Below, piece after piece: positions 11,169-22,481 of a stretch of 64,000 nucleotides of DNA; positions within the stretch are counted from its first letter, which is position 1; each line of letters starts with the position of its first letter. The stretch covers positions 6,737,501 through 6,801,500 of the forward strand of contig OV050031.1 in the NCBI GenBank assembly GCA_920105625.2, written 5' to 3'. A model generated the notes under the pieces. The model was not told the DNA's origin. It worked only from the letters and a program-made list of their open reading frames with translations, and made no database searches. Made by a program: the position numbers and the translations under genes. Origin of the DNA: Clusia tigrina. Taxonomy: Eukaryota > Arthropoda > Insecta > Diptera > Clusiidae.

Positions 11169-11199
11169 GTACAGTACGACTAAAAATTGCCACTCAGTT
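11169..11199 (+). promoter_or_regulatory. Core promoter of DJ-1 copy C (GTACAGTACG plus initiator)
   Basis: GTACAGTACG (11169-11178) is followed by TCAGTT (11194-11199), an initiator match whose A lies 33 bases before the ATG. Arrangement and flanking bases, including CAGCCAACGGAAATTCAAA just before the ATG, match copy B. Confidence 0.45.
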
Positions 11200-11228
11200 A
11201 ACTTCCTCTCAGCCAACGGAAATTCAAA

Positions 11229-14200
11229 ATGTTTGCCCTTTTCAAGAACGTCTCAACGCAAATCGCCCGCGTTAACGCACCTGCGTTGCCTGCATTGAAG
11301 ACCTTAGTTGCGGCCAATCTCAATAACAGTTTCTTGCGCAACGCTTCCAGTGGAAAGAAAAAGGGAGATAAGAAGGGTAAGAAGGGAGATAAGAAGGGTA
11401 AGAAGGGCGACAAAAAAAAGGGAAAGACTGCCCTCATTTTGATGGCTCCCGGAGCCGAGGAAATGGAAGTGGTTATTACCGCCGCGGTGCTGCACCGAGC
11501 GAGTGTAAGTTTGCTACTTTAACAATTATAACCAATTGGCGTGACCACTTTTCCCCAACCATTATTACCCAAGGTCAAAGTCAAAATTGCCGGGTTGTGC
11601 GACAATTCACCGGTAAAATGCTTACGCAAGGTGGTTATAGTGCCGTCTACATGTATGGAGCAAGTCAAGTGCGAAAAATATGATGCTATAATTTTGCCTG
11701 GCGGCACAGGTAATTATTACAGGGGATATTTATATATATGATTTGATTGATATATTTATTTGATACAGCCGTAAAAGCATTGGGACAATCAACTGTCGTC
11801 GGCGATATGCTTAAAAAGCAAGAGAAGGAGAAACGCATTATTGCCGCCATTTGTTCAGGACCCTTAGTACTGGCAGCTCATGATATATGTCTCAAAAAAT
11901 GCCTTACATCGTATCCAAAGTTTAAAGACGAATTGAAGAAGAAATACAAGTAAGTACATAGTCTGTGCCAAGTGGCCACGAAGAGCAAACAGCACATCAT
12001 GGTGACATGCTTTAAACGGGACATGGTGTTCATCCACCTTTTGCTACGTTGAGGTTCGGGACAGAAAACTTATATTGAAGTTTTGTTTGATATCTTTTGA
12101 AGATACAATTATTGTGACTTTTTTGTCGGGGAGTTTTCTTTGATATGTTTTGAAGATACAATTATTAGCCTCGGTTCAGCGTCTCAAAGGGAGGACTGCT
12201 ATTATCCCCTCCGTATCTACAATGTAGAGTGGGCGGAACGCTGAAGGGTCCTCTGTTGGTTTGTTGGCTTTCAGCGCCAGGACCAGTCGTTGGCTCTTCC
12301 ATCGCAGGGGTCGTTCATTTTCCTCAGTGGCTCTGGGTTCAGGGCAGCATCGGTTTTGAGCACTCGGTTGGGATTCCATCTGGGCCAGGTGCTTTCTGGT
12401 CTCCAGACTTGCCAACCGCCCGCCAACTCCCACGTTTGCGCGAGAGGGAACTCGTATGAGAAAGAGCTGTGCCATTATGTGTCTATATGCCATGCTCCAT
12501 GGGTCATCCTTAACTTGTGCGCATAATTCAGCGAATCTGGTGCTCTTGCTCTTAATTGCTTTTAGTACATTCCTGGCTTCCTTGAATGCCTAATGCTTCT
12601 GCAGGGAATCTGGTTTCCGTATACCTTCTCGCAGCATGGCATGCTTTGCGGAGTTCGCCTATAGCATCCGTCCACCAGTAGATACTTTTGCCGCCCACCA
12701 TATGCTCTACTGGGCATTGCCGCGTCGCAGGCGTGTTCTACCTTTCTTGCCAGCTGGTTCATCCAGTTCTTCTGCATTGCCTTCCAGCACCAAATCTTCA
12801 AGCATCATTCAGCTAGGACGTCTTCGTCAAGGCTGTTTGTCCTCCAGCCTTTCAATGTCGAACCGCTGCCGTTTCCAGGGCTTCTCTAGTTCGCAGATGA
12901 TAGTTTGGTGGTCGCTGTGGGTGTATGTCACTCACATGCCATTTTGCACCCCTCACCAGCCTGCTACTCACGAAGGTTAGGTCTATCGCAGAACTGACAC
13001 CTCTGGCAAGTCTATCTCGCTGGTATTCAAGAAGATCACCCTGTGGCGTAGTCCGGCCGCAGCCCCATTGAGTTGCCAGCAATTGCTACAGGGTTCCTGC
13101 CTGAATCTAGAACAAGTCTGTCCATAGTTAGGCTTGGTGCCATGTTAGCAATTGAACACCGTTTTGTCCCTCCTATGGTTGCCCTGACAGTCTCCGAGCT
13201 GAAATGGCTTGACTCCACACACCCATATTGCAGCTCGGCAACCTATGTCTACCCCTATCTGCCTCAGTTGGCTTCAGTCGGCGTCTGTCAGCATCCGAGT
13301 TTCTTTTTATTTGTTATTTTGTGAGTTTTACTTTATACGTTTTTTTCTGTAAGCGAATCCATATTTAGTAGATCCCAAAAATTCGAGAGCCATAATAAAC
13401 TTTGCAAGAATCGAGACAGAAAATTCGTGGGACTTAGGTAATCAGCTTTGCCCCAAGTTCAAACAAAACAACAGAATTTTGAAAATTCAGGCCAGGAAAA
13501 TCTGAGTACGCTGTACTAATATTATGATTACGATGGCACAACCTATGGAAATTGAACATCTACATCTCTTACCAGCCCTCGAACGAATTTATCGGTAATC
13601 GGAAGTAACAATGTTTGCTCAACTTATTGTCGGGCGAGTTTTTTGTTTTTCTTATTGTCGGGCGAGTTTTCTTTTGAAGATATATATTGTCGAGAGTTTT
13701 CTTTGATATGTCCTAGAGTTTTCTTTGATATGTCCTAAGAGTTTTCTTTGATATGTCCTAGAGTTTGCTCAGTTAGTTCAGTTGCTCAGTTAGTTCAGTT
13801 GCTCAGTTAGTTCAGTTGCTCAGTTAGTTCAGTTGCTCAGTTAGTTCAGTTGCTCAGTTAGTTCAGTTGCTCAGTTAGTTCAGTTGTTCAGTTAGTTCAG
13901 TTGTTCAGTTAGTTCAGTTGTTCAGTTAGTTCAGTTGTTCAGTTGCTCAGTTAGTTCAGTTGTTCAGTTAGTTCAGTTGTTCAGTTAGTTCAGTTGTTCA
14001 GTTAGTTCAGTTGTTCAGTTAGTTCAGTTGTTCAGTTAGTTCAGTTGTTCAGTTGCTCAGTTGTTCAGTTGCTCAGCTGTTCAGTTGCTCAGTTGTTCAG
14101 TTGCTCAGTTAGTTCAGTTGCTCAGTTAGTTCAGTTGCTCTCAGTATGATTGTTAAAGCATGCCACTTGCTCACCTACTCAATTTACTCTTTCGTTCATT

Positions 14201-14542
14201 CGTTCGTTCATAAGAAGTGGAAGGAAGCAGAGAGCAATACTTGCACTTTGCGCTTTTTTTCTTCGTTCTCAGCAAAATGACTTCTTATCGTCGAGAGTTT
14301 TCTTGTTTTTGTTTTGAAATCTTTTGATGTTCTGAACTAATTGCGACTTGTTTACATGTTTTTTTTACCCATTTAGCTACGTTAATGACCGCAATGTGGT
14401 AACGGATGGCATCCTAGTGACAAGTCGTGGTCCCGGCACCTGTTTCCAATTTTCCTTGCGGCTCGCCGAGATTCTGGTGGGACACGACAAAGCCAAGAAG
14501 GTTGCCAAGGCTATGTTGGTGAAGATGAAGAAAGAATGTTAA
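11229..14542 (+). CDS. DJ-1: DJ-1/PARK7-family protein, copy C (lysine-rich)
   Basis: Coding exons are 11229-11504, 11574-11709, 11769-11949 and 14377-14542, giving 252 residues. The layout is as in copy B: presequence-like start (MFALFKNVSTQIARV, no acid), then a Lys/Gly/Asp insert of about 25 residues built from GDKKGKK units, then the DJ-1 fold from [14 protein letters not shown]. The reactive Cys (AAICSGPLVLAAHD), TSYP and the C-terminal SRGPGTCFQFSLR are kept, so C is less changed than B in the catalytic region. Intron 3 is 2,427 bp, far longer than in A (303) or B (436). It holds a retroposon fragment and a 17-bp minisatellite, which may slow splicing. AATAAA lies at 14591. Confidence 0.9.
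12170..13260 (-). mobile_element. Broken R1-clade non-LTR retroposon fragment
   Basis: On the minus strand the pieces run in normal order. First comes an endonuclease part (about 13150-12900) with PVAIAGNSMG near the place of the usual AGDFNA block and SSAIDLTFVSSRLVRGAKWH near the end of the domain. Then comes the start of a reverse transcriptase (about 12290-12200) with LVLALKANKPTEDPSAFRPL. At least one frameshift and several stops break it. It lies in intron 3 of DJ-1 copy C in antisense orientation. The clade (R1/TRAS/LOA type) is judged by motif style only. Confidence 0.7.
13600..13765. repeat. Direct repeats of a GAGTTTTCTTTGATATGTCC unit
   Basis: The motif GTCGGGCGAGTTTT and the unit AGAGTTTTCTTTGATATGTCC recur several times here. 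Related copies occur at 12060-12165 and near 14290, on both sides of the retroposon fragment. They look like a local intron repeat that the retroposon entered or helped to spread. Confidence 0.6.
13767..14145. repeat. 17-bp minisatellite, about 22 copies
   Basis: The unit is CTCAGTTAGTTCAGTTG with single-base variants (TTCAG for CTCAG) and shortened units. It sits in intron 3 of DJ-1 copy C, about 230 bp before exon 4. It has no open frame of interest. Confidence 0.9.
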
Positions 14543-14590
14543 CCCGGTGCGAATCTAAATTGATCTTGTTTGGCCCATCCTTGAAATCAC

Positions 14591-14596
14591 AATAAA
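14591..14596 (+). terminator. Polyadenylation signal of DJ-1 copy C
   Basis: AATAAA, 49 bases after the copy C stop codon. Confidence 0.6.
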
Positions 14597-17320
14597 ATAA
14601 ACTTTTCGATTTTTCGATCTTGAACAAGAAACACAAATGCGTTTTATTACAATTTTTTTTTATTTTTCCGATTTTTTTTTATAATTTATAATATATTCTT
14701 ATGTATAAAGTATATAATATATGTGTATAAATTAATATATAGATAATTTATTATCTACATATTTCTTTCATCAATTTGAATCGTTCCAGTTTTGAATTGT
14801 TTTATTTTTTTTCTATTTTTTTATATATAATAATGTATATAATTTTTTCCTTTAAATTTTAAAAATAAGACTTAAATAGCTGTACGGCTAAATAGGTAGT
14901 CGGTAATTTTTTTTATATTATTTTACTTGCTTTTATTTGTTATTTTAACTAAAACCTAAAATGTATGTTTCACACTTTAAAGTATTTAAAACGCACTTTT
15001 GCGCAAAACAATATCAAATTAATAAAAGAATTCAAGTGCTACTAAGGTAAAAATGAAGACGTTACGAAGACAACATGTTAAAAGAAAGACGCAATTTCAC
15101 AAATAAAAGTAAGGCGTGTGCCGTGAGCAGTGGCGAGGGAGGCGATGCCATCCCAACCGGGGAGGTGGGGAGGGATCGTGCTCCGCCCACTGAACCCATG
15201 ATGTGCACATGGTATGCAACTCTTGTGAAGGAAGTTCATAGTAAATTTGTAATTAATATTTGTATTGATTGATTTAATCGTTTTGTTTTTTGTTTTTGTT
15301 TTGTTTTGTTTTGTTGTTTTTCAAGGCAATTTTTTGTATCTATTTATTTAGTTTGTTTTATTTATTTCCTATATAAAAAAGTGCGAGTTCGTTCTTCGCG
15401 AACTCAACGCAAACAACTTAAGAATTTTGTAAAAATCGAATTGCTTTACTAAAAACCGTGAAAGCCAATTCCAGCACTTCGGGTCGCTGCTTCTCGACAA
15501 CAACAAGAACGCTCAGCTCAGACGCTCTGATCTGACTTTGTTATTGCATTTGATGCGGTGTATGTGATTGGGGTAGTGTATAAAGATCTCTGTGTACGGG
15601 GTTTCACTGTTAATATAACAGCACTTTAATAATTTTTTTTGTATAAAGTTTTCGTTGCTTGGTTGTAAAAAATCTACGCTATTATTTCCTATGAACAAAA
15701 CGGGGCTTGGAAAAAGAACAGAAAAATGCTACTATATTTGATGTGTCTGGCATGATTAACAACTAACCGATCGATCGATGATTTCATACTGGGTGCTGCT
15801 ACAAAACGTGTGTAAATTATATATTGATTTGTTTGTTTGTTGGTTTGTTGGGCTTTTAAAGCGTTCTATACAATTGTACATATAACGAACGATTCACACT
15901 TTAAAAATGTGAACCTTTCAATATTTCTATGGAAAGACTTCGACTTCGTTTGAAAAGAAAAAGTAACGTCGATCTGAGGCAGCAAACACCCTGTATTTTG
16001 TATATCTATCTTGGTGTATAATTGGATTGAAATATGATTTTAAACTTAATTGCCAGAATTGAAAGTCAAAGAAATTTAACTTGATCTGCTCATGCGGCGG
16101 CCCTCCGCCAAAACTCCCTGAGTATTTCTTTGGCTTTCAATTCGCTGGTTCGTTCGTCCTTCGAAATGTGTTTCAGTTCTATTGCTTGAATGTTTGTTTG
16201 TATATATTGCTTTCAATTGCTTGTAACTGCACTTTTACATTTTACTCACATACGCGCTTAGCTGCTAATTTATACAGTCAATAATAATATTTCTTCGTTT
16301 AAATTTATTTATTGCTTTTGTTACAAATCTATACAAAAAAAGGCGGAAATCAGAACATGGCTGCAACACCGTGGCAAATGCTGCAGCCTGCAAGTAGTGT
16401 TTCAGTATTGGCAGAGATTGGTTGGATTGTTTCATTTGATATTGATTTTTAATTTAATTTAATTTCATTTTATTTTGTTTTTGTTTCCTTTTGTTTTCTT
16501 TGCATTTCTCTTCTCTTCTCTTTTCGTTTCTTAATTGCTTCTTCATTAGCTCGATTTGATCGTGAGTATCGCTTTAATGGAGACCTTTTTCTTTAATTTA
16601 GCTAACTTATTTCTAATAGTAAATATGTAACAAACAAGTAGTTTAAAAAAACACAAACAAACAAATTAAAAAGACAAAATTAATGTTTTAAAATAAGATT
16701 ACATACAAAAATAGTACTAAGTGGTATTTTAAAAATACACATGCACTCCTTTTACTAAATATTCTGTTATAATTTTGCTTCCTTCTAAATTAAACTGAGC
16801 TGCGTCTGTCTCGGCTTGAGTGTTTTTGTTTCGTTTTATATCCGTTTTAATTTAGAGAGAATTGTTTTGTTTTAGTTATTTAATTCTTGTTTTTCGTTTG
16901 TTTCTTTAAAGCATTTGAAAAGTATACATGTGAGTTGTAATCGTTTTTAATATTTTTTACGAAATTTTAAAGCGTTTTTTTTTTAGATTTCCTGCCCCTA
17001 TTTACGGTTCACAACTTGCCTGCAGAGCGCTCGGATATCGATCACAACTTGGCTTAACTTGGAGACACAAAACAATACAACTAACTTGGTTTATAGAATT
17101 ATTTTTCTCAGTATTTTTCAAAGATTTCACAGTTGCAGAAGATTTTGATATAAATCCTCCCAGTATATGAATATAAATCCTGCCACCATTATAGTTCCAA
17201 ATATGTGCAAAATTCTTCATCAGAACTCAAGTCAAAGGTAAAATTGATGATCATGGCAGAATAATGCTACAAGAACACAGTAGAATCAATGAAAGCAGTT
17301 CCCTCAGTCTCGTACCATAT
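14597..17320. other. AT-rich non-coding stretch between DJ-1 copy C and the tandem arrays
   Basis: It is rich in T runs, A runs and TTTTG repeats (for example 15280-15320 and 16470-16510). It looks like untranslated or intergenic sequence. No coding similarity was found on either strand. A long 3' untranslated region of a neighbouring gene cannot be excluded. Confidence 0.4.
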
Positions 17321-17880
17321 GTTGGGCGATTTCTACGACGGTGTGATTGCTCTTGGTCATTACATAGTGGGAGATTTCTACGTCGGTGAGATTGCTCCTG
17401 TTAATTACATAGTGGGAGATTTCTCCGTGTGATTGCTCCTGCTCATTACATAGTGGGAGATTTCTACGTCCTGCTAATTACATAGTGGCAGATTTCTACG
17501 TCGGTGTGATTGCTCCTGCTCATTGCATAGTGGCAGATTTCTACGTCGGTGTGATTGCTCCTGCTCATTGCATAGTGGCAGATTTCTACGTCAGTGTGAT
17601 TGCTTTTGGTCATTACATAGTGGGAGATTTCTACGTCGGTGTGATTGCTCCTGTTCATTACATAGTGGGAGATTTCTCGGTGTGATTGCTCCTGATCATT
17701 ACATAGTGGGAGATTTCTACGTTCTGCTAATTACATAGTGGGAGATTTCTACGTCAGTGTGATTGCTCCTGCTCATTACATAGTGGGAGATTTCTACGTC
17801 CTGCTAATTACATAGTGGGCGATTTCTACGTCAGTGTGATTGCTCCTGCTCATTACATAGTGGGAGATTTCTACGTCGTA
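17320..17880. repeat. 45-bp minisatellite, about 12 copies
   Basis: The unit reads GTGATTGCTCCTGCTCATTA, then CATAGTGGGAGATTTCTACG, then about five bases of TCGGT type. Several units are shortened (for example after 17420, 17460 and 17670). Because 45 is a multiple of three, whole frames stay open on both strands and give 15-residue peptide repeats such as ADFYVGVIAPAHCIV. I regard those frames as a by-product of the repeat. Confidence 0.9.
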
Positions 17881-17889
17881 ATTGATTGC

Positions 17890-18190
17890 AGCTAGAGGGT
17901 GATTTCAATCAGGGTGTAATTTATCCTGCTTTTTTCCTAATTTCTTTTGGTTCAACGTGGGTGGGATTGCTGCTGCTCATTACCTAGTGGGTGATTTCAA
18001 TCAGGGTGTAATTTGTCCTGCTTTTTTCCTAGTGTATTTTGGTTCAACGTGGGTGTGATTGCTGCTAATAATTACTTAGTGGACCATTTCAACCAGGGTG
18101 TAATTTGTCCTGCTTTTTCCTAGTGTGCCTTCGTTTGTTTGAAGAAGGATTGCGCCTGCTCTTTGCATAGTGCATGTGAAATTTTTTGGT
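17890..18190. repeat. About 92-bp repeat, three diverged copies
   Basis: Blocks with TTTCAATCAGGGTGTAATTT and TTTGGTTCAACGTGGGTGTG recur at about 17900, 17990 and 18083. They also contain short pieces of the adjacent 45-bp unit (GATTGCTGCTGCTCATTAC), which suggests both arrays grew from one source. Confidence 0.65.
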
Positions 18191-19205
18191 TCAACGTGTA
18201 TTTGGGAAACTTTTTGCGGTCTTGATCGAATACTTCGCTTCTCGAGAGAGCAGTAAGAATATAATCTTTATACACAGATGGATATTATAGTCATAAAATT
18301 CGTCAATTGGCCGAATCGAATCCTACTATTAAAAGAACAAGCAGTTCAGTACTAGTCAGGAAGAGAAGTCGACACTGGCGAACGTCCTTTATGACGCGAA
18401 TTGCGGCTTGATTTTGAGCGCAGTTTCCCTCATATTGTGTATGCTGATACCATCAACAATGGCGGAATACAATTTGGGTGACAAAGACATTTACAAAACT
18501 TAATGATTCTGATATGACATTGAAAATATTGGAATTTGTACGTCCACAGCAATTCTCAAAAAATGCAGAAATTGTCGATATCTTTGCGGCTAAATGGCTA
18601 AAAAGGTAGCCTCTCTTTGCGCCAAAGATGGAAATTTGTCACATTCCCACAGACACTCTACAAATGAGTTCGGTTTTCCCAAAACTAGAACTAGAGCAGA
18701 CAACAACCTCTCCATCGCTTGCCTCATTCCATTTGTAATAAAATCAAAACCGGTCCAAAACAACATCCTCGTTCAAAACAAAATCAGTCGAACTTTATGA
18801 TAAGGCATGTATATTTCCGCCAAAGAAATAGCTTTACGCTAGGAAAAAGAAGCTTATCGCCTGAGCACAATGTGAAATGCAGCTATGACGCCTTTTTAAA
18901 GGACATCTTTGACAATCACACACTTCCAAGAGTAGCAAATATTTCACGGACAATCTTTTTAAAGCAATTAAGATGGATATCACCGAGGATAGTCAAAGGT
19001 TTTGAGTTATGGAGAACTAACACACATCTGCCTGTCTGTCTCTAATGTCTCAAGAAATCGCTATGAACAGAAGTCCAAAATAAGGGAGCGGATTTCCTTT
19101 TGCAGCAGACTTCCGTGATATCATAAATGCTGAAGGCGTTATAAGGCTGGCATTCTTACGGCTGACAAGATGGTTGCTATCTTCTAGAGAAACGTGCCTG
19201 TGATT
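18191..19205. other. Non-coding stretch, no gene recognised
   Basis: Short open frames exist (for example 18719-19045), but they have no recognisable motif, initiation context or intron structure. A decayed transposon is possible but unsupported. Confidence 0.3.
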
Positions 19206-19600
19206 CTCATAAAGCTTCGGAAATTATCGTTTGATTTCAGATTATCTCCAGTCTGAGACATGCGATAATCAATCCTAGCTTCGGAAACTATCAGTTTGAT
19301 ATCAGTACATCTGGTGTTCGAGACATATGAGCATCAATCCTAGCTACGGAAATTATCAGTTTCATTTCAGATCATCTGATGTCCGAGACATAGAGGGATC
19401 AATCCTAGCTTCGAAATTTATCAGTTTCAATTCAGATCATCTGGTGTCCGAGGCATCAATCCTAGCTTCGGAAATTTTCAGTTTGATTTTAGATCATCCG
19501 GTGTCCGAGACATACGAGCATCAATCATAGCCTCGGAAATGATCAGTTTCAGTGCAGATCATTTGATGTCCGAGACATATGGGCATCGATTTTAATGAAA
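19206..19600. repeat. About 65-bp tandem repeat, about six copies
   Basis: Each unit has the blocks AATCCTAGCTTCGGAAATTA, TCAGTTTCATTTCAGATCAT and CTGGTGTCCGAGACATA, with mutual identity of roughly 80-90 percent. The fourth unit is shortened. No function is visible. Confidence 0.85.
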
Positions 19601-22481
19601 GGTTTGACTAATTTGCCCAGTAAGTTTAGTTGGCTTTAATTGGAGCTCTCTGAGGAATTGAAGTACTATTGCAAGGATGCGTTTCTTAAGTTCTATATGA
19701 AAACTCTTGAATGGAATCGGGTGGAATGCAACCAAACTATGAGAAAATCATTATCTACGCGTCTGTGAAAGCGTCGCTCAAAGGGAGTAATATTTTGTGT
19801 ATAGTCACGATTGTTTGCTCATGGTAAACAATTAGTTACAACATTTTGTGAATCCAGCCTTGCTTAATGAGGATCTGTAAATGAGATTACGTCCTATTTG
19901 TCCAGGGGATACAAAAAATTGAGTTTTGGCACAAAAATCGTTTGCTGACATATTATTTCAAATTGTTTTCCTATCCGAGTTTGGACATTTCCATTTATAT
20001 CAGGCGAAAGAAGATTTTGGCTGCTTTCCAGAAATAATTTTAAAATTTTATAAATTAAATGTCGAAATATGGTCCTGGTGAATCTCACAGACTCTCCTCA
20101 ATTAATTTACCGTCCCTATAACATAGTTTGCCACTTTGAAGAATATGAAAATTGAATTTTTGTATGTGAAAGTAACGAGTATTAATTATAACGTACAGCT
20201 AGCTTTTTACGTATATGAACTCGTTAGTTTTGCCGCGACTGCAAGTAGCGAGTAAAAATTCAAGAGCGATCCAACAGCACCCTCTTTATGTGAGTCAAAT
20301 TGTCTCTAGAACACGCTCATCGTGATTTTGTTGTGAACCGTAAAATTGGCATTTCTTTATAAATTTTTTTTTAAATTTAATTTTTACCTTTAGTTAAGCA
20401 AAAGCATAAATTTTTTTATCTACTTCAATGTCGGGAAACTGTTGCAAAAGCTCCCGCATTGATAGTCCATATTTCCATCCACAATTTAAATTGTTTCTTA
20501 CTTACAACAAAAAAATAAAAAGAAAATAAACAAAAACAAGGACTACACAATTTTTAGAAATGCCTAAATTGAATTTTTTTAAATTTCATAAAATGTCGGA
20601 CACATAATTAGCACATTCGTCTCAAAACGTTCTTCTCTCACATTTTGAAAACCTTTCTTACGTACTTTCAATTAGTTTCTTATGAGGGAAGTGTTGGTTT
20701 ATGGACAAATCACTAAAATAAGCACATTGAATAAATTATCACAAATCAAATATCAAGTTATCGTGTTAACTGCAAAAGGCGGTTATATTCTTTCGGATTT
20801 ATTATAGCAGCAGATCTGTGCCCGCTCAGAGACTGTTTGCACAGGTCAACATCACAAAACGCTTAAAGTCAAGAGAACAGCGATTTTAACGCCTCATCAT
20901 CATGATTGAATTTTACCCATGGGTATAAAATTGTTGGCGAGCTTACAGCGGCTTTATAAGCCGTTCAGTAGCATCAATCATGTGCCAAGCAGACTGGCTG
21001 GACTGCAGTTTGGCTTTCTACAATGACCAACATTGGCAGCAAATCGGGCAATTTGCCGCATCAGTCTTGCTCTACTTGGTTATAATTTTCGTTTACTCTG
21101 CAGTCGTATTTTGAATTGAATTTACTAATTACATAGTCCGTCATCTCTTTCATTTCTTTTATAATTACGCTAAAATTCTTTTTAGCTTGTGTATGTATTT
21201 TATATATCGATTTTGTTAATGTATATATTTTTTTATATTTTTAATGTTTTTTTAATTGTATAAAAATATCAAAAGTGTTTGTTTTTTGTTATCGAAATTG
21301 TTCGCTTACATTTTGGAACTGTTTTTAAGTCTATTAAATATGCAACATTTTTCTTTTTTTGACGCTTATCCTTTAGAATTTTTTTTTCTTTTTCTTTATG
21401 TTTTAAAATATTTAATAATTTTTCGTTTAAATACATTATTAACACAAAATTTCGCGAAAAAATTGGTTATAATTAATATTTGAAGAAATGATTTTCAGCA
21501 AAAAATGTCAAATTAAAGAGAAAAATTTAAAAAAAAAAAAACATTTAACCCAAAATAGTTTATATCGAAGCTGTGGGATTTGGTATCTTCACGTTTAAAT
21601 TTTGATCCACATTTGTTTCTGCATAGATTGGCCAAAATGTTGAATGTCGATTTATTGAGAACGCTTTGAACAGGACAACGCGCTACCATATCCGCTGTAT
21701 GAAACTCCACATTAGCGATCAGAGATTGTATTGCATAAAAGCACTTGAATATTTGCAAATTTCGTGTTTTTTAATATTATTATGGATTTTATAAATCAAT
21801 AATAAAATTGTGGTTCGTGGTTGTTTGTTGTGGCGACGGTCCACACACATTTAGCAATTTGTCAATTTCTTTGCTTTTGTTTGTTTAATTTGCGAAAAGC
21901 ACAGCACACTAGAGGCAACTTTTATTTAATTACTATATATGTATGTATATTTTTTTTAAATTTCTTTTTTTCGCATTTTAGTTTAAATATGTTTTGTTTC
22001 TTTGGAGTATAAAATATTTCGATTTAATAATGCTTATAGTTTCTTCGTTTCCGTTTCTACTTGTAGCAGGTTGCAGTTCTAGTTGTGGTTTTGGAGTTGA
22101 ACACGCGTCTTCTTCCCTCCTGTGGTTAAAGGTATGTACACACGCATCGCTTGTGTTGGTTTTTTCGTTTTGTTTTGTTTTGTTTTGTTTTAATTAACTA
22201 ATTTTACAGTTTAATATTATATAACTATTAGCTTTTACCGTTTTGTTGTTGTAACTATAGTAGTAATTGTAATGTAAAAAATAATTTACTTGTAGTTGTA
22301 ATAGTAATAGTAGTAGTAGTTGTTGTTGTTGTTGTAGTTGCTCTTGCAGTTTTGTAGCCATCAATAATTTACCATCATCAACAAAGTTGATGCCGCAGAA
22401 TCCCTCATCCCACCATCGTTTCTCCGTGTGAAGATATCGACGACGTCGGCGACGTTTTCGCCGTTTGCAATTAATTCTATT
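19601..22481. other. 3' flank of Akt, probably including its 3' untranslated region
   Basis: It is AT-rich without a recognisable gene. Minus-strand polyadenylation candidates (TTTATT on the plus strand) occur at 21921 and 20808 among others, so the Akt transcript may end anywhere from about 0.5 to 2 kb past the stop codon. A GTA/GTT trinucleotide tract lies near 22285-22340. Confidence 0.45.

Noticed and set aside
17464..17738. Repeat peptides on both strands
   Set aside because: They follow from a 45-bp unit without stops; there is no splice or start context for a gene.
17320..17880. Regularly spaced repeats that might be read as a CRISPR array
   Set aside because: The host is a eukaryote, the units are directly adjacent without unique spacers, and there are no cas genes.
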